Assembly: GCA_021613335.1 (NCBI GenBank)
Contig: JAJTWR010000132.1
Location: 1-64,000 of the forward strand
Direction: 5' to 3'
From: Whitmania pigra
Lineage: Eukaryota; Annelida; Clitellata; Hirudinida; Haemopidae
DNA: 64,000 bases
The position numbers and the translations under genes are program-made. Below, piece by piece: positions 34,801 to 42,479 of this stretch; within the stretch, counting starts at the first letter, position 1, and each line of letters opens with the position of its first letter. Under the pieces are notes generated by a model, which made no database searches, was not told the origin of the DNA, and worked only from the letters and a program-made list of their open reading frames with translations.

Positions 34801-36039
34801 GCCGCCGTTTGCTTGAAAATAAGTAATTACATCGTTAGAATTGGTTTGTCTGGCGCCGGGAGGAAGGTTTGTCAACAAGTCGTTAGACTGCGGAGGGAAA
34901 TTCGAATTGTTAAACCCTGACGGCAACACCGATCTTCCTCCGGTTATCAGCGCAGTATTATAGGGATTATTTTCGCCAAGATCCATAAAGGCCAAAACAT
35001 CTCTTGAATCAGTGTTATTTCCAACTTTGTTGGTTATCCAAACCTCTATTTTTGTAATCTGAACGCCTGAAGTTACAACGGGCGCATTGGTCAAAGACTG
35101 GTTATAGGTATTACGAAAATACTGCGCTAAAAAGTAATGTCTATTGGTTTCATAATCGCTGCCGCTGATGCTGAACTCATTTTGCTGCGCTCCATTATTA
35201 ATTTTTATTTCCTGAGATTGGGATTTCTGCTGCGAAAATACCGTAGATATACCCAGTTTGCCAAATTGTAATTGAGCTTTAATCCCAAACAGGGTTTGGG
35301 TTCCGTGAATAAGAGTAGTATTTAATGGTAAACTTACATTTCCGGCTTCAATTTTCTTGATGATATCATCCTCGCTTCCGGTATGTTCTAATTTTATTTG
35401 ATTTTCAAAATTAAACTGGGCTTCGGTATTGTAATTCATCTTCAACTTCATTTTGGTTCCAATATTACCTACCAAATCCATTTGAATTCTTTGATTAAAA
35501 TCAAAAGCGCTTTGTACCTTTTGTTTTTCGCTAAAAACGGGATTTTCGTTTTTGTTTACCCGTCCTAAAAAGGTAAGTTCCGCCTCGCCGCTTGGCTGTA
35601 CGTCAATGGTTGTGCCGCCAAAAATCTTTTCAAAAATCCTGCTGTTAACTCTTACCGACGGAATGATCCCCGTACGACGAATATTTGCAACTTCATCGTT
35701 TGATAAAATGCGCCAGTTATCTCTTTTTATTTCGCTGTTAACCAACCGCAAATATTGCTCTACGGTTAAATATTGCGGCAGCGAATAAATTTTATTACCT
35801 ACCTTTTCAGTAATAATATAACGCTGAATAACCGGATCGTAGGTAACCTCTCGTTTAATATTATCCGGTAAAGCAAAAAACGGATTAACAGCTGTTCTTA
35901 AGCCCAACTTTTGTTTTTCAGAAATATTGAAGGTGTTTTTTGGAGTATCAATACGGCCTCCCTCCGGCGGTTGCTGAGCCTTAGCCAACTTAACCAAACC
36001 AATTATCATGAAAATTAATAGCGTAAAATTCCTAGTCAA
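28879..36039 (-). CDS. sprA: gliding motility/type IX secretion protein SprA
   Basis: A 2386-residue SprA (SOV in Porphyromonas), the giant outer membrane beta-barrel that is the translocon of the type IX secretion system. It has a signal peptide (1-21, ending KLAKAQ) and then PPEGGRIDTPKNTFNISEKQ. The remainder is a very long series of amphipathic strands and loops, including repeated conserved blocks such as QRGGASYLDDFESTRSVIDL (about residues 853-872), a SprA hallmark region. Length matches known SprA proteins (about 2300-2500). Its presence implies export of CTD-tagged proteins; other T9SS genes lie outside the window. It follows ruvA by 10 bases. Confidence 0.96.
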   Translation of the reverse strand: MTRNFTLLIFMIIGLVKLAKAQQPPEGGRIDTPKNTFNISEKQKLGLRTAVNPFFALPDNIKREVTYDPVIQRYIITEKVGNKIYSLPQYLTVEQYLRLVNSEIKRDNWRILSNDEVANIRRTGIIPSVRVNSRIFEKIFGGTTIDVQPSGEAELTFLGRVNKNENPVFSEKQKVQSAFDFNQRIQMDLVGNIGTKMKLKMNYNTEAQFNFENQIKLEHTGSEDDIIKKIEAGNVSLPLNTTLIHGTQTLFGIKAQLQFGKLGISTVFSQQKSQSQEIKINNGAQQNEFSISGSDYETNRHYFLAQYFRNTYNQSLTNAPVVTSGVQITKIEVWITNKVGNNTDSRDVLAFMDLGENNPYNTALITGGRSVLPSGFNNSNFPPQSNDLLTNLPPGARQTNSNDVITYFQANGGTDNFAKMIYARKLTEKEFTFHSQLGYISLNIQLNNDEVLAAAYRYTYSGKEYQVGEFSSDVPQDQDTPKVLFAKLLKNETTKTKLPTWNLMMKNIYNIGGYSISSANFKLDIFRLDDNTGIERPVMMEGQNTQNKLFINILQLDRLNRQKERKPDGFFDFETENSAFSGINNTQNNSTNLQPPTNNPVNALVVTNAKRGYITIDPLNGRVVFPVIEPFGKDLADKFNQTSEQILIDKYTYPQLYDSVKLIAQQLFPNKNRYFIKGNYQSEITSEFSLNSINVPEGSVKVYSGSLPLVEGLDYTVDYQAGRVRLMNTALLTSGQPIRISTESNETFGLQQRSLIGLRADYRVNRKLNIGGTFMNLTEKPISAKVNYGEEPISNKMLGLDVNYNSSSRFLTKMIDKLPLISTKEKSTFNFYGEFAQLIPGHPSALNFAGQRGGASYLDDFESTRSVIDLKNPINWQISGTPQLFPESQLADNLAYGYNRAKLAFYAIDPTFYKLGVSQLPANLLNDKEAMSNHYVRLVQEQEVFPFKEINVSAGQTPSLPTLDLAFYPMLRGPYNYVTTGFNRDGTLQNPKGRWGGIIRRVDINDFEANNFEYIEMWIMDPFMYKKTSQGGELYINIGNISEDILKDGRKSLENGLPATDDPTKYDETNWGRIPKLQPVTPAFDNNPNVRKAQDVGLDGLSDANERIKFRSVIEQIKTQLNPDAANAFEQDPSSDNYSYFRGSNFDQRNAGILQRYQNYNGTEGNAKTSQQSVEELGLENSASTSLPDAEDINRDNNMSQSDEYFQYRVSIKPEDLAVGKNFVSDKVVSTVKLANGHDQNVTWYQIRIPLAQYHSQVGGIQDFKSIRFMRMFMTNFIDTAILRFAKLQFIRGEWRRYNPKNEANKVIADPSIQPANPDKSTMELATVNIEENGRRLPIPYVVPPGIERARNFSNYRGDTRQNEQSLAITVKNLRNGYGRAVFKTTINDFRSYKRLEMFIHAEALDNLTLNDNDLQAFVRIGADNQDNYYEYNQPLKVTLPGSRDPELIWPKANRMNIELALFQQAKLARNNAKTATGMPWPINMPFTYSDGQNQIVIKGQPDMSKVRVYMLGIKNPIHNAALSANDDELDKSAIIWFNEMRLTGFDERGAWAATARVTAKLADFADLNISASNSAIGFGSLEKRVSERNKTDNVGIDVSSNIELGKFLPAKTGVKIPMFISYSKQILTPQFDPRTPDIELKNALNNATGKQRDSILNFAQDYTHRSSIAFTNVRKERSPTDKKYHLWDIENFNVSYAQTNFNHRDFINESALQRTYKASLAYNFSHQPKNYLLFEKLIKSNALKLLRDFNLTLLPKSIHFRMDVDRFYSENTLRNNDPYNYIPISTSFSKNFLMSRTYGVAWDLTNSLSLDFDAVNHSVVDEPDGRIEGLKRDTLWQNIKNLGRNTNYTHNVSIRYNLPVSKIPLFDWVDVATGYGANFNWQTEPLSTLRNPDINLGNTIQNARTIKVNSSLDFVKLYNKFGAGDNKTDEKSFSFPKLMLALVTGLRSVKIDFSQTKGTFLPGYLPTTRFFGIDNITGAPGIGFVLGSQRDIRNLAVSYGWITTDTLQTQLYVNTLREDFQLTGNMEPFPELRITLNASRNRTLNFSSNFKYDVLSRSFLNYTPNTTGDYSISTIILKTAFSDKKDRIVSRLYNQFMANRQIVSQRLGSQNPNSDGINEDFADGYNKNAQDVMVVSFLSAYMGKDAKRIKLSSFLSIPIPNWRINYAGLIKIPFFAERFQDFSLRHGYLSNYNINGFNSVLKYEELGGFAVSRDANQNFLPRYQFSQVSLSEQFAPLIGIDARLKNDLSANFEFNRNRMLALSLSNGQLANLSENNVVLGLGYRTTKFRFPFGILKSVKLDNDMNFKLDVAIRDSKTVIYRPDIIAAEVSSGAKNITLRPSIDYVLNQRFNMRLFYDSNITKPYTSQSFTTSFSNFGFSLRLTLN

Positions 36040-36049
36040 TATCGTAAGT

Positions 36050-36631
36050 TTATAAATTCTTTAAAGCTGTTTTAATCATTTGTTCTACCGTTAATCCGGA
36101 TTGTTCTTTAACAATTTTTTCTAAAATTTTATCGCTTGCTTGCTTGTTAAAGCCCAACATCATTAATGCCGACAACGCTTCATCTTTAACGGTATTATGT
36201 TGCGGGATGGAAATTAAAGAATCAAACTCCTCTTTTTTCAGTTTATCCTGTAATTCTAAAACAATTCGTTGTGCCGATTTTACGCCTATGCCTTTAATAC
36301 GTTGAATAAGAGCGGTGTTTCCTTCTGCTATGGCTTGCTGAATTTCGGCGGGCGTAATTGAAGACAGCATCATTCGGCAGGTGCTTGGGCCAATACCCGA
36401 AACGGATATCAAATGAAGAAAAAGCTTTCGTTCTCCTTCGTCGGCAAAACCGTATAAGGTATGCGCGTCTTCTTTTACCTGCAACCAAGTATAAATTTTG
36501 CAGCGCTCGGCGTTGCCTAAAGCAGAAAAAGTATTTAATGATATATTGATATGATAACCCACTCCTCCCGCTTCAACAACAATGTAAGTGGGGCATTTGA
36601 AGGTTAATTTTCCATCAATATAACTATACAT
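36050..36631 (-). CDS. ruvA: Holliday junction branch migration protein RuvA
   Basis: A 193-residue RuvA, which binds Holliday junctions and loads the RuvB motor. It shows the OB-fold N-terminus (MYSYIDGKLTFKCPTYIVVE), two helix-hairpin-helix motifs (LISVSGIGPSTCRMMLSS and RIKGIGVKSAQRIVLELQDK) and the C-terminal RuvB-binding domain (DEALSALMMLGFNKQASDKI). Length is normal. It lies between the malic enzyme and sprA on the same strand, a gene order I recognise from other Bacteroidota. Confidence 0.96.
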   Translation of the reverse strand: MYSYIDGKLTFKCPTYIVVEAGGVGYHINISLNTFSALGNAERCKIYTWLQVKEDAHTLYGFADEGERKLFLHLISVSGIGPSTCRMMLSSITPAEIQQAIAEGNTALIQRIKGIGVKSAQRIVLELQDKLKKEEFDSLISIPQHNTVKDEALSALMMLGFNKQASDKILEKIVKEQSGLTVEQMIKTALKNL

Positions 36632-36805
36632 AGTTATTAAATGTTAATTTGAGATAAAAAGGTTAAAAAAAACATAACGACCCGAATATATTCAATGGTT
36701 AAATTAAATAATGTCTTGGTTATTTTTTAAATTTTGTATTCTCTTTTTTGTTACAACATTTTATGGCGGCTTTATTTCTGTTTTCATTTAAATTATCCTG
36801 CTGTT

Positions 36806-39121
36806 TTAGCCGGTTTTTTTGCTAAAAAAGCTGCTTTTTTTACCCCGTTCAAGCGCTTCTTCTTTTTCTTGAGCATCTACCACCGCAATGGTTATCATAT
36901 TCACTATTTCGCGTACTGAACTGCCCAATTGCACAATATGTACGGGTTTTTTCAAGCCCAGCAAAATGGGGCCAACAGCCTCTGCCCCGCCTAATTCTTG
37001 TAATAGCTTGTAAGCAATATTGCCCGATTCTAAATTAGGAAAAATCAGCGTGTTTGCCGGCGCCCCAACCAATTTGCTAAACGGAAAGTTATCTCTCAGC
37101 ATCTGGTTATTAATGGCAAAGTTTCCTTGCATATCGCCGTCTACAACCAGTTCAGGATGGTTTTTGTGCAATATTTCTACCGCTTTTCTTACCTTATCAG
37201 GAATTTCTCCGACGTTGGAACCAAAGTTGGAATAAGAAAGTAAAGCAATTTGGGGCTGAATATTAAACTTCTTAACCGAATTTGCCATCAACAGGGTTAA
37301 ATCAACAAGTTCTTCGGCTGTTGGATTAACATTAACGGTTGTATCGCCAAAAAAAACGGGGCCTTTTTCGGTCATCATCATATAAATACCGGCCACTCGC
37401 TTTATGCCTTGCTCTGTGCCGATAACCTGAAGGGCAGGCTTGATTATGGTTGGATAATTTTTGGTAAGACCTGATATCATGGCATCGGCCTGGCCAAACT
37501 CTACCATTGAAGCCCCAAAGTAGTTTCTGTCTTGTAAAAGTTTTGTGGCTTCAGGCAAACTTACTCCTCTGCGCTGCCTTTTTTGATAAATGGCCTGCGC
37601 ATATTTTTTAATGAGCTCGGTTTCTATGGCTGGTTCAATAATTTCTACCCCGTCCAATTCCAGGTTATTTTCTTCAATCAGCCGTTTAATTTTTTGTTTA
37701 TCTCCTAATAAGACGGGCTTGGCAATACGGTCTTCGTTAACAATTTGCGCTGCCTTTAAAATTTTATAGTTATCGGCTTCGGCAAAAACCACCCGTTTAG
37801 GATTTAATTTGGCTTTATTGGTGATAATGCGCATGATAGAGTCGTCTATCCCTAAGCGAGTTTTCAATTCGTTTTCGTAAGCGTCCCAGTCGGTTATGGT
37901 TTTATGGGCAACGCCAGACTCTATGGCTGCTTTGGCTACTGCCATAGACACATTGGTCATCAAACGAAAATCCATCGGCTTTGGAATAATATAATCTTTG
38001 CCAAATTTTAAATTTTTGATATTATAAGCCTTATTAACCGATTCGGGAACCGTTTTTTTAGCCAAATCGGCAATGGCTTTTACGGCGGCAATTTTCATTT
38101 CTTCGTTAATAACCGTAGCTCTTACATCTAAAGCCCCTCGGAAAATGTATGGAAAACCCAGCACGTTGTTAATTTGGTTAGGATAATCAGACCGACCGGT
38201 ACCCATCACAATATCTTTACGGGTAGCCACTGCCAAATCATAAGTTATTTCCGGGTCGGGATTAGCCATTGCCATTACGATGGGGTTTTTGGCCATTAAT
38301 TTTAACATTTCCGGCGTAACCAAATCGGCTGAAGAAAGACCAATGAATACGTCCGAATCTTTCATCGCCTCTTCTAAAGTGTTCAGTTTTTTATTTGTAG
38401 CAAACTCCGCTTTAATGGGGGTTAGTTTTTCTCTGTCGGCACGGATTACTCCTTGGGTATCCAACATTACGATGTTTTCTTTTTTTGCCCCCAAAGCCAC
38501 ATATAAACGGGCGCAAGAAATGGCCGCGGCGCCCGCTCCGTTTACCACTATTTTAACCTTGTCTATCTTTTTTTTCTGAAGTTGGCAGGCGTTTAATAAT
38601 GCGGCAGCAGAAATAATGGCTGTACCATGCTGATCATCATGCATTACCGGAATGTTTAGTTCCTTTTTCAGACGCCGCTCAATTTCAAAACACTCGGGCG
38701 ATTTAATATCTTCTAAATTTATCCCGCCAAAAGTGGGCTCCAAAGCCTTCACAATGCGCACAAACTCATCTACATCTTTAGCATCCAACTCCAAATCGAA
38801 GACATCGATATCAGCAAATATTTTAAAAAGAAGGCCTTTGCCTTCCATTACCGGTTTACTTGCTTCGGGGCCAATATTGCCTAAGCCCAAAACGGCGGTA
38901 CCATTGCTGATTACGGCAACCAAATTTCCTTTGGCGGTATACTTATAAGCCTCTTCTTTTTTTTCAGCAATTTTTAAGCAGGGTTCGGCAACTCCGGGCG
39001 AGTAAGCCAAAGCTAAATCTCTTTGCGAGCGATAAGGTTTTGTTGGAATAATTTCTATTTTACCCGGCCTACCCTGCGAATGGTAATCTAAAGCATCTTG
39101 TCTTCTATTAATTTTGCTCAT
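36806..39121 (-). CDS. NADP-dependent malic enzyme (MaeB type)
   Basis: A 771-residue MaeB-type malic enzyme converting malate to pyruvate, CO2 and NADPH. The N-terminal malic domain includes YSPGVAEPCL and VMHDDQHGTAIISAAALLNA. It is followed by the NAD(P) fold VVNGAGAAAISCARLYV and a C-terminal phosphate acetyltransferase-like domain (about 440-760), which in MaeB is regulatory and not catalytic. I placed the start at the ATG at 39121 (MSKINRRQDALDYH) because the longer reading frame adds 17 residues without similarity. A promoter fits 29 bases before this start. Confidence 0.93.
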   Translation of the reverse strand: MSKINRRQDALDYHSQGRPGKIEIIPTKPYRSQRDLALAYSPGVAEPCLKIAEKKEEAYKYTAKGNLVAVISNGTAVLGLGNIGPEASKPVMEGKGLLFKIFADIDVFDLELDAKDVDEFVRIVKALEPTFGGINLEDIKSPECFEIERRLKKELNIPVMHDDQHGTAIISAAALLNACQLQKKKIDKVKIVVNGAGAAAISCARLYVALGAKKENIVMLDTQGVIRADREKLTPIKAEFATNKKLNTLEEAMKDSDVFIGLSSADLVTPEMLKLMAKNPIVMAMANPDPEITYDLAVATRKDIVMGTGRSDYPNQINNVLGFPYIFRGALDVRATVINEEMKIAAVKAIADLAKKTVPESVNKAYNIKNLKFGKDYIIPKPMDFRLMTNVSMAVAKAAIESGVAHKTITDWDAYENELKTRLGIDDSIMRIITNKAKLNPKRVVFAEADNYKILKAAQIVNEDRIAKPVLLGDKQKIKRLIEENNLELDGVEIIEPAIETELIKKYAQAIYQKRQRRGVSLPEATKLLQDRNYFGASMVEFGQADAMISGLTKNYPTIIKPALQVIGTEQGIKRVAGIYMMMTEKGPVFFGDTTVNVNPTAEELVDLTLLMANSVKKFNIQPQIALLSYSNFGSNVGEIPDKVRKAVEILHKNHPELVVDGDMQGNFAINNQMLRDNFPFSKLVGAPANTLIFPNLESGNIAYKLLQELGGAEAVGPILLGLKKPVHIVQLGSSVREIVNMITIAVVDAQEKEEALERGKKSSFFSKKTG

Positions 39122-39149
39122 AATTTTAATTTTAGCAGCCGCTAAGTTA

Positions 39150-39179
39150 CAATTTATACGCGCAACAGCCAATTATCAA
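39150..39179 (-). promoter_or_regulatory. putative promoter of the malic enzyme gene
   Basis: Minus strand TTG (39177-39179), exactly 20 bases and TAAATTG (39150-39156). It matches TTG-N20-TAnnTTG. This also supports the start codon at 39121, because the longer frame would start inside the promoter. Confidence 0.5.
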
Positions 39180-39315
39180 CGTTTATTCAAGTTAAAACCC
39201 CGCTCAATCTTGTTTTTTTTGCTGTTTAAGCTCCGCTTTTATTCGGGATATCCTCTTTTTTTAATTTGTTTTTTTCGGCTTATGAGCCTCGTTTAAGCCC
39301 TAAAATGCAGAAACG

Positions 39316-39346
39316 TTTTTTTTATAGGTAATTTTTTATACATTTG
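39316..39346 (+). promoter_or_regulatory. putative promoter of the thiamine operon
   Basis: TACATTTG (39339-39346) is an exact Bacteroidota -7 box. A T-rich block about 20 bases upstream stands in for the -33 element, without a clean TTG. Transcription would start about 5 bases later, right before the TPP aptamer. Confidence 0.45.
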
Positions 39347-39347
39347 T

Positions 39348-39430
39348 GCCTCTTTAGGGGTATTCTGAGAAAGAATTGAGAGAGTCCCTTTGAACCTGAT
39401 CCGGTTTATACCGGCGTAGGGAAAAGCAGC
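39348..39430 (+). ncRNA. TPP riboswitch (THI element)
   Basis: The conserved core of the thiamine pyrophosphate aptamer is present: AGGGG (39356-39360) followed by CTGAGA (39365-39370), then CCCTTTGAACCTGATCCGG and TATACCGGCGTAGGGAA at the 3' side. The distal pairing CCGG/CCGG and the pyrophosphate-binding CTGAGA are intact. Start 39505 of thiM lies about 75 bases downstream. I see no strong terminator hairpin in this leader, so control may act on translation, but that is uncertain. Confidence 0.95.
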
Positions 39431-39504
39431 AAGGCGTCGTTAACAGGGATTCTTTTGTTCGGGATTTTTCCTAAAGTCTTTTTATCTTAATTAGTAATTT
39501 TGCC

Positions 39505-40302
39505 ATGGAAAAAACCCTTTGGGAACACATTCAGCTTGTAAAACAAAAATCTCCTCTTGTACACAATATCACTAACTATGTGGTAATGAATAATACGGCC
39601 AATGCTCTTTTGGCTTTGGGGGCTTCTCCGATTATGGCGCATGGCAAATCTGAGGTTGGTGAAATGGTTAACATTGCTGATTCAGTGGTTGTAAATATCG
39701 GCACTTTTGACGAATATTGGGCCGAGGCAAGCCTAATAGCGGCTGAAACAGCCCGCGCCGCAGGAAAGCCTTGGGTATTAGACCCGGTAGGGGCAGGAGC
39801 CACGTCTTTTCGCGATACGGTTCTAAATCAACTGTTACAATTTAAACCTACGGTTATTCGCGGCAACGCCTCTGAAATTATTGCGCTGGCCAAAGCCAAT
39901 AAAACTGTAACCAAAGGAGCAGACAGTACCGCAAAAAGCAGCGAAGCGGTGCAGGCAGCCGATAGTATTGTGGCTCAATATGGCGTCATTGTTTGCGTTT
40001 CAGGTCAAACAGATATTATCTTTGCCGGCAATCAAAAGGTTTTCATAGAAAACGGGCACCCGCTTATGACCAAAGTAACCGGTCTGGGATGTTCTGCCTC
40101 AGCCCTTATCGGCGCCTTTATCGGGGTTGTGGAAAATAAAACAGAAGCTGTTGCCGCCGCAATGAGTTTGCTTGGCATAGCGGGCGAATTGGCTGTGCAA
40201 CAAAGCAATGGCCCGGGTAGTTTGCAACTAAACCTGATCGATAAACTGTACAACATCACCAAGCAAGAGTTTCTTGAAAAGATAAAGGCGGTAAAGCAAT
40301 GA
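39505..40302 (+). CDS. thiM: hydroxyethylthiazole kinase
   Basis: A 265-residue ThiM, which phosphorylates the salvaged thiazole alcohol (THZ). It shows the N-terminal PLVHNITNYVVMNNTANALLA, the phosphate-binding TVIRGNASEI and the active-site region VTGLGCSASALIGAF with the catalytic cysteine. It is the first gene after the TPP riboswitch. Its end overlaps the start of thiE by 4 bases. Confidence 0.96.
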   Translation: MEKTLWEHIQLVKQKSPLVHNITNYVVMNNTANALLALGASPIMAHGKSEVGEMVNIADSVVVNIGTFDEYWAEASLIAAETARAAGKPWVLDPVGAGATSFRDTVLNQLLQFKPTVIRGNASEIIALAKANKTVTKGADSTAKSSEAVQAADSIVAQYGVIVCVSGQTDIIFAGNQKVFIENGHPLMTKVTGLGCSASALIGAFIGVVENKTEAVAAAMSLLGIAGELAVQQSNGPGSLQLNLIDKLYNITKQEFLEKIKAVKQ

Positions 40303-40937
40303 ATGCACATCCTTTGTTTCCTTATCAATTGTATTTGGTAATTTCTGAGGCTGATTGTAAAGTGGCGGGTTTTCTTGAGGTAGCGGAGGCGGCAATACTT
40401 GGCGGGGTTGATATTATACAGCTTAGAGAGAAGAACATTGATACCGAATCGTTTTTAAAAAAAGGCCGTATGCTAAAAGAAATAACCGATAAATATCAGA
40501 TCCCTTTAATTATCAATGATAATGTGTGGGTGGCAGAACTGACTTCTTCTGCCGGAATACACGTTGGGAATCATGATGCCGGTCCGTTTTGTTTAAGGCA
40601 ACAACCTTTTTGTCAAGATAAGATAATCGGTTATTCTATCGAATCTGTTTCTCAACTTCAAAATGAGCATGTTTCTGTTTCCGATTATCTCGGTATCAGT
40701 CCGGTATTTACCACTCCAACCAAAACAAATACGATAACCGAATGGGGGCTTAGCGGCATTATCCAAATAAGGGCGCTTACCGAAAAACCGCTGGTTGCTA
40801 TCGGCAATATCGGGTTAAAAAATGCCCGAGAGGTTGTTCGGGCCGGGGCAAACTGCATTGCGGTAGTATCAGCAATATGCAGCGCCTGTAATCCGCAAAA
40901 AGCCGCTTACGAATTAAAAAACAGCATTTTAAAATGA
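40299..40937 (+). CDS. thiE: thiamine-phosphate synthase
   Basis: A 212-residue ThiE TIM-barrel enzyme joining HMP-PP and THZ-P to thiamine phosphate. The family motifs are IQLREKNID (around residue 46), IINDNVWVA and GIHVGNHDAG. LGISPVFTTPTKTNT and VAIGNIGLKNAREVVRAGANCIAVVSAI follow. The length is normal. Overlap of 4 bases at both ends (thiM upstream, thiD downstream) indicates a tightly coupled operon. Confidence 0.95.
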   Translation: MNAHPLFPYQLYLVISEADCKVAGFLEVAEAAILGGVDIIQLREKNIDTESFLKKGRMLKEITDKYQIPLIINDNVWVAELTSSAGIHVGNHDAGPFCLRQQPFCQDKIIGYSIESVSQLQNEHVSVSDYLGISPVFTTPTKTNTITEWGLSGIIQIRALTEKPLVAIGNIGLKNAREVVRAGANCIAVVSAICSACNPQKAAYELKNSILK

Positions 40938-41767
40938 AAAAATATTTTTACCCTTCGGTATTATCAATTGCGGGCTTTGACGGTAGCGGAGGAGCCGGCA
41001 TTCAAGCAGATATAAAAACCATTTCGGCTTTGGGCTGCTTTGCAACAACGGTATTAACCGCCTTACCCGTACAAAATACCCAAGGAGTAGGCAAGATTTA
41101 TCGGGTTTCAACCAAAGCCGTGTCCGACCAACTTGAAGCCATATTAGATGATATTTTTCCAATGGCTATAAAAATTGGAATGGTTCACAGCCCAAAACTG
41201 GTGGAAACAATTGTAAAATCTTTAAGCAAATATAAAAAAATACCCCTTGTATTTGATCCGGTAATGGTGGCTACAAGCGGGCATCGGCTAATCGAAGAAC
41301 AAACAATTTCAACAATTATCAAAGAATTGTTTCCCCTTGCAGACCTTATTACGCCTAATATGGACGAGGCCGCCATTCTTGCTAAAATGGAAGTAAAAAC
41401 CCTGACCGATATGCAACTTGCCGGAGAGCGAATAAAAGAATTGGGTTGTCGAAATATTTTACTAAAAGGAGGACATCAAAAAACAACAAAAATCATTTCG
41501 TTTCTTTTTGACCAAAACGGTTGTCAACACGCTTTTGAAACCGAAAAATTTGAAACCAATAACACGCATGGCTCAGGTTGTACGCTATCATCGGCAATAG
41601 CCTCTTATTTGGCGCAAGGCAAACAATTGCTTGAAGCAGTTGCTTTGGGGCAGCAGTATACATACCAGGCCGTCAAAAATGGTAAAGATGTTCAAACAGG
41701 AAAAGGAAACGGGCCTTTAAATCATTTTTTTAACCCTCAAAAATTAATCAAATATGAAATGGTCTGA
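40934..41767 (+). CDS. thiD: HMP/HMP-P kinase
   Basis: A 277-residue ThiD of the ribokinase-like fold, phosphorylating hydroxymethylpyrimidine in two steps to HMP-PP. It shows the N-terminal AGFDGSGGAGIQADIKT, the middle FDPVMVATSGHRL and the catalytic NTHGSGCTLSSAIASYLA. It overlaps thiE by 4 bases and tenA by 14 bases. Confidence 0.95.
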   Translation: MKKYFYPSVLSIAGFDGSGGAGIQADIKTISALGCFATTVLTALPVQNTQGVGKIYRVSTKAVSDQLEAILDDIFPMAIKIGMVHSPKLVETIVKSLSKYKKIPLVFDPVMVATSGHRLIEEQTISTIIKELFPLADLITPNMDEAAILAKMEVKTLTDMQLAGERIKELGCRNILLKGGHQKTTKIISFLFDQNGCQHAFETEKFETNNTHGSGCTLSSAIASYLAQGKQLLEAVALGQQYTYQAVKNGKDVQTGKGNGPLNHFFNPQKLIKYEMV

Positions 41768-42410
41768 ACAAACTTGGAAAAAAACAGAAAATATCTACCA
41801 ATCTATATTAGCCTTGCCCTTTATAACGGAGCTTTCATCGGGTACTTTGGCAACAGAAAAGTATCGTTTTTATATGGCTCAAGATTCTTTATACCTTGAG
41901 CATTTTGGCAAAGCCCTCTCCTTAATTGCTGCCCGGAATAACGACAAGCAATACGCGCTTGCTTTTATCCGCTTTGCCGAAAATGCCTTTGTGGCAGAAC
42001 ATGCTTTGCATGAGTCTTTTTTTAAAGATTTTGGGGTAACAAACAAAGGCATTTTAGAGCCCGCCGGTCATCATTATGTGCATTATTTAAAAAGTACGGC
42101 GGCATTAGAGCCCGTAGAGGTGGCAATGGCTGCGGTACTCCCCTGTTTTTGGATATACGAAAAGGTTGGGAAACATCTTTTTGAAAACCAAAAATCAGAT
42201 AATAATCCTTACCGAAAATGGATTGATACTTATAGCGGGAACGAATTTACGCTTGCCGCCCAACAGGCCGTCAGTTTTTGCGATAAAGCGGCAAAAAATA
42301 CAAACTCCGACATCAGAAAAAGAATGACAAACGCATTTATCCTGTCTTGCAAAATGGAATCTCTTTTTTGGCAAGCAACTTATAGCTTAAAAAAATGGGA
42401 GCGAGGCTAA
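41754..42410 (+). CDS. tenA: thiaminase II / aminopyrimidine hydrolase TenA
   Basis: A 218-residue all-helical TenA, which hydrolyses aminopyrimidine breakdown products of thiamine to recycle HMP. The active-site cysteine lies in the segment VLPCFWIYEKVGKHL (around residue 128), and the early motif YRFYMAQDSLYLEHFGKAL (around 37) fits the substrate pocket. It is the last gene of the riboswitch-controlled operon. With ThiM, ThiD and ThiE it makes a complete salvage set. No de novo genes (thiC, thiG, thiS, thiH) are next to it. Confidence 0.94.
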   Translation: MKWSEQTWKKTENIYQSILALPFITELSSGTLATEKYRFYMAQDSLYLEHFGKALSLIAARNNDKQYALAFIRFAENAFVAEHALHESFFKDFGVTNKGILEPAGHHYVHYLKSTAALEPVEVAMAAVLPCFWIYEKVGKHLFENQKSDNNPYRKWIDTYSGNEFTLAAQQAVSFCDKAAKNTNSDIRKRMTNAFILSCKMESLFWQATYSLKKWERG

Positions 42411-42479
42411 ATTCCTTAAACGTCCTCTTGGCTAACTGCTTTATTTGTCATAACGATTAATTTGTTCGGCGTTGCAGTT

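Noticed and set aside
39431..39504. Terminator-type expression platform of the TPP riboswitch
   Set aside because: T-runs are present but I found no stable stem before them, so I leave the control mechanism open.
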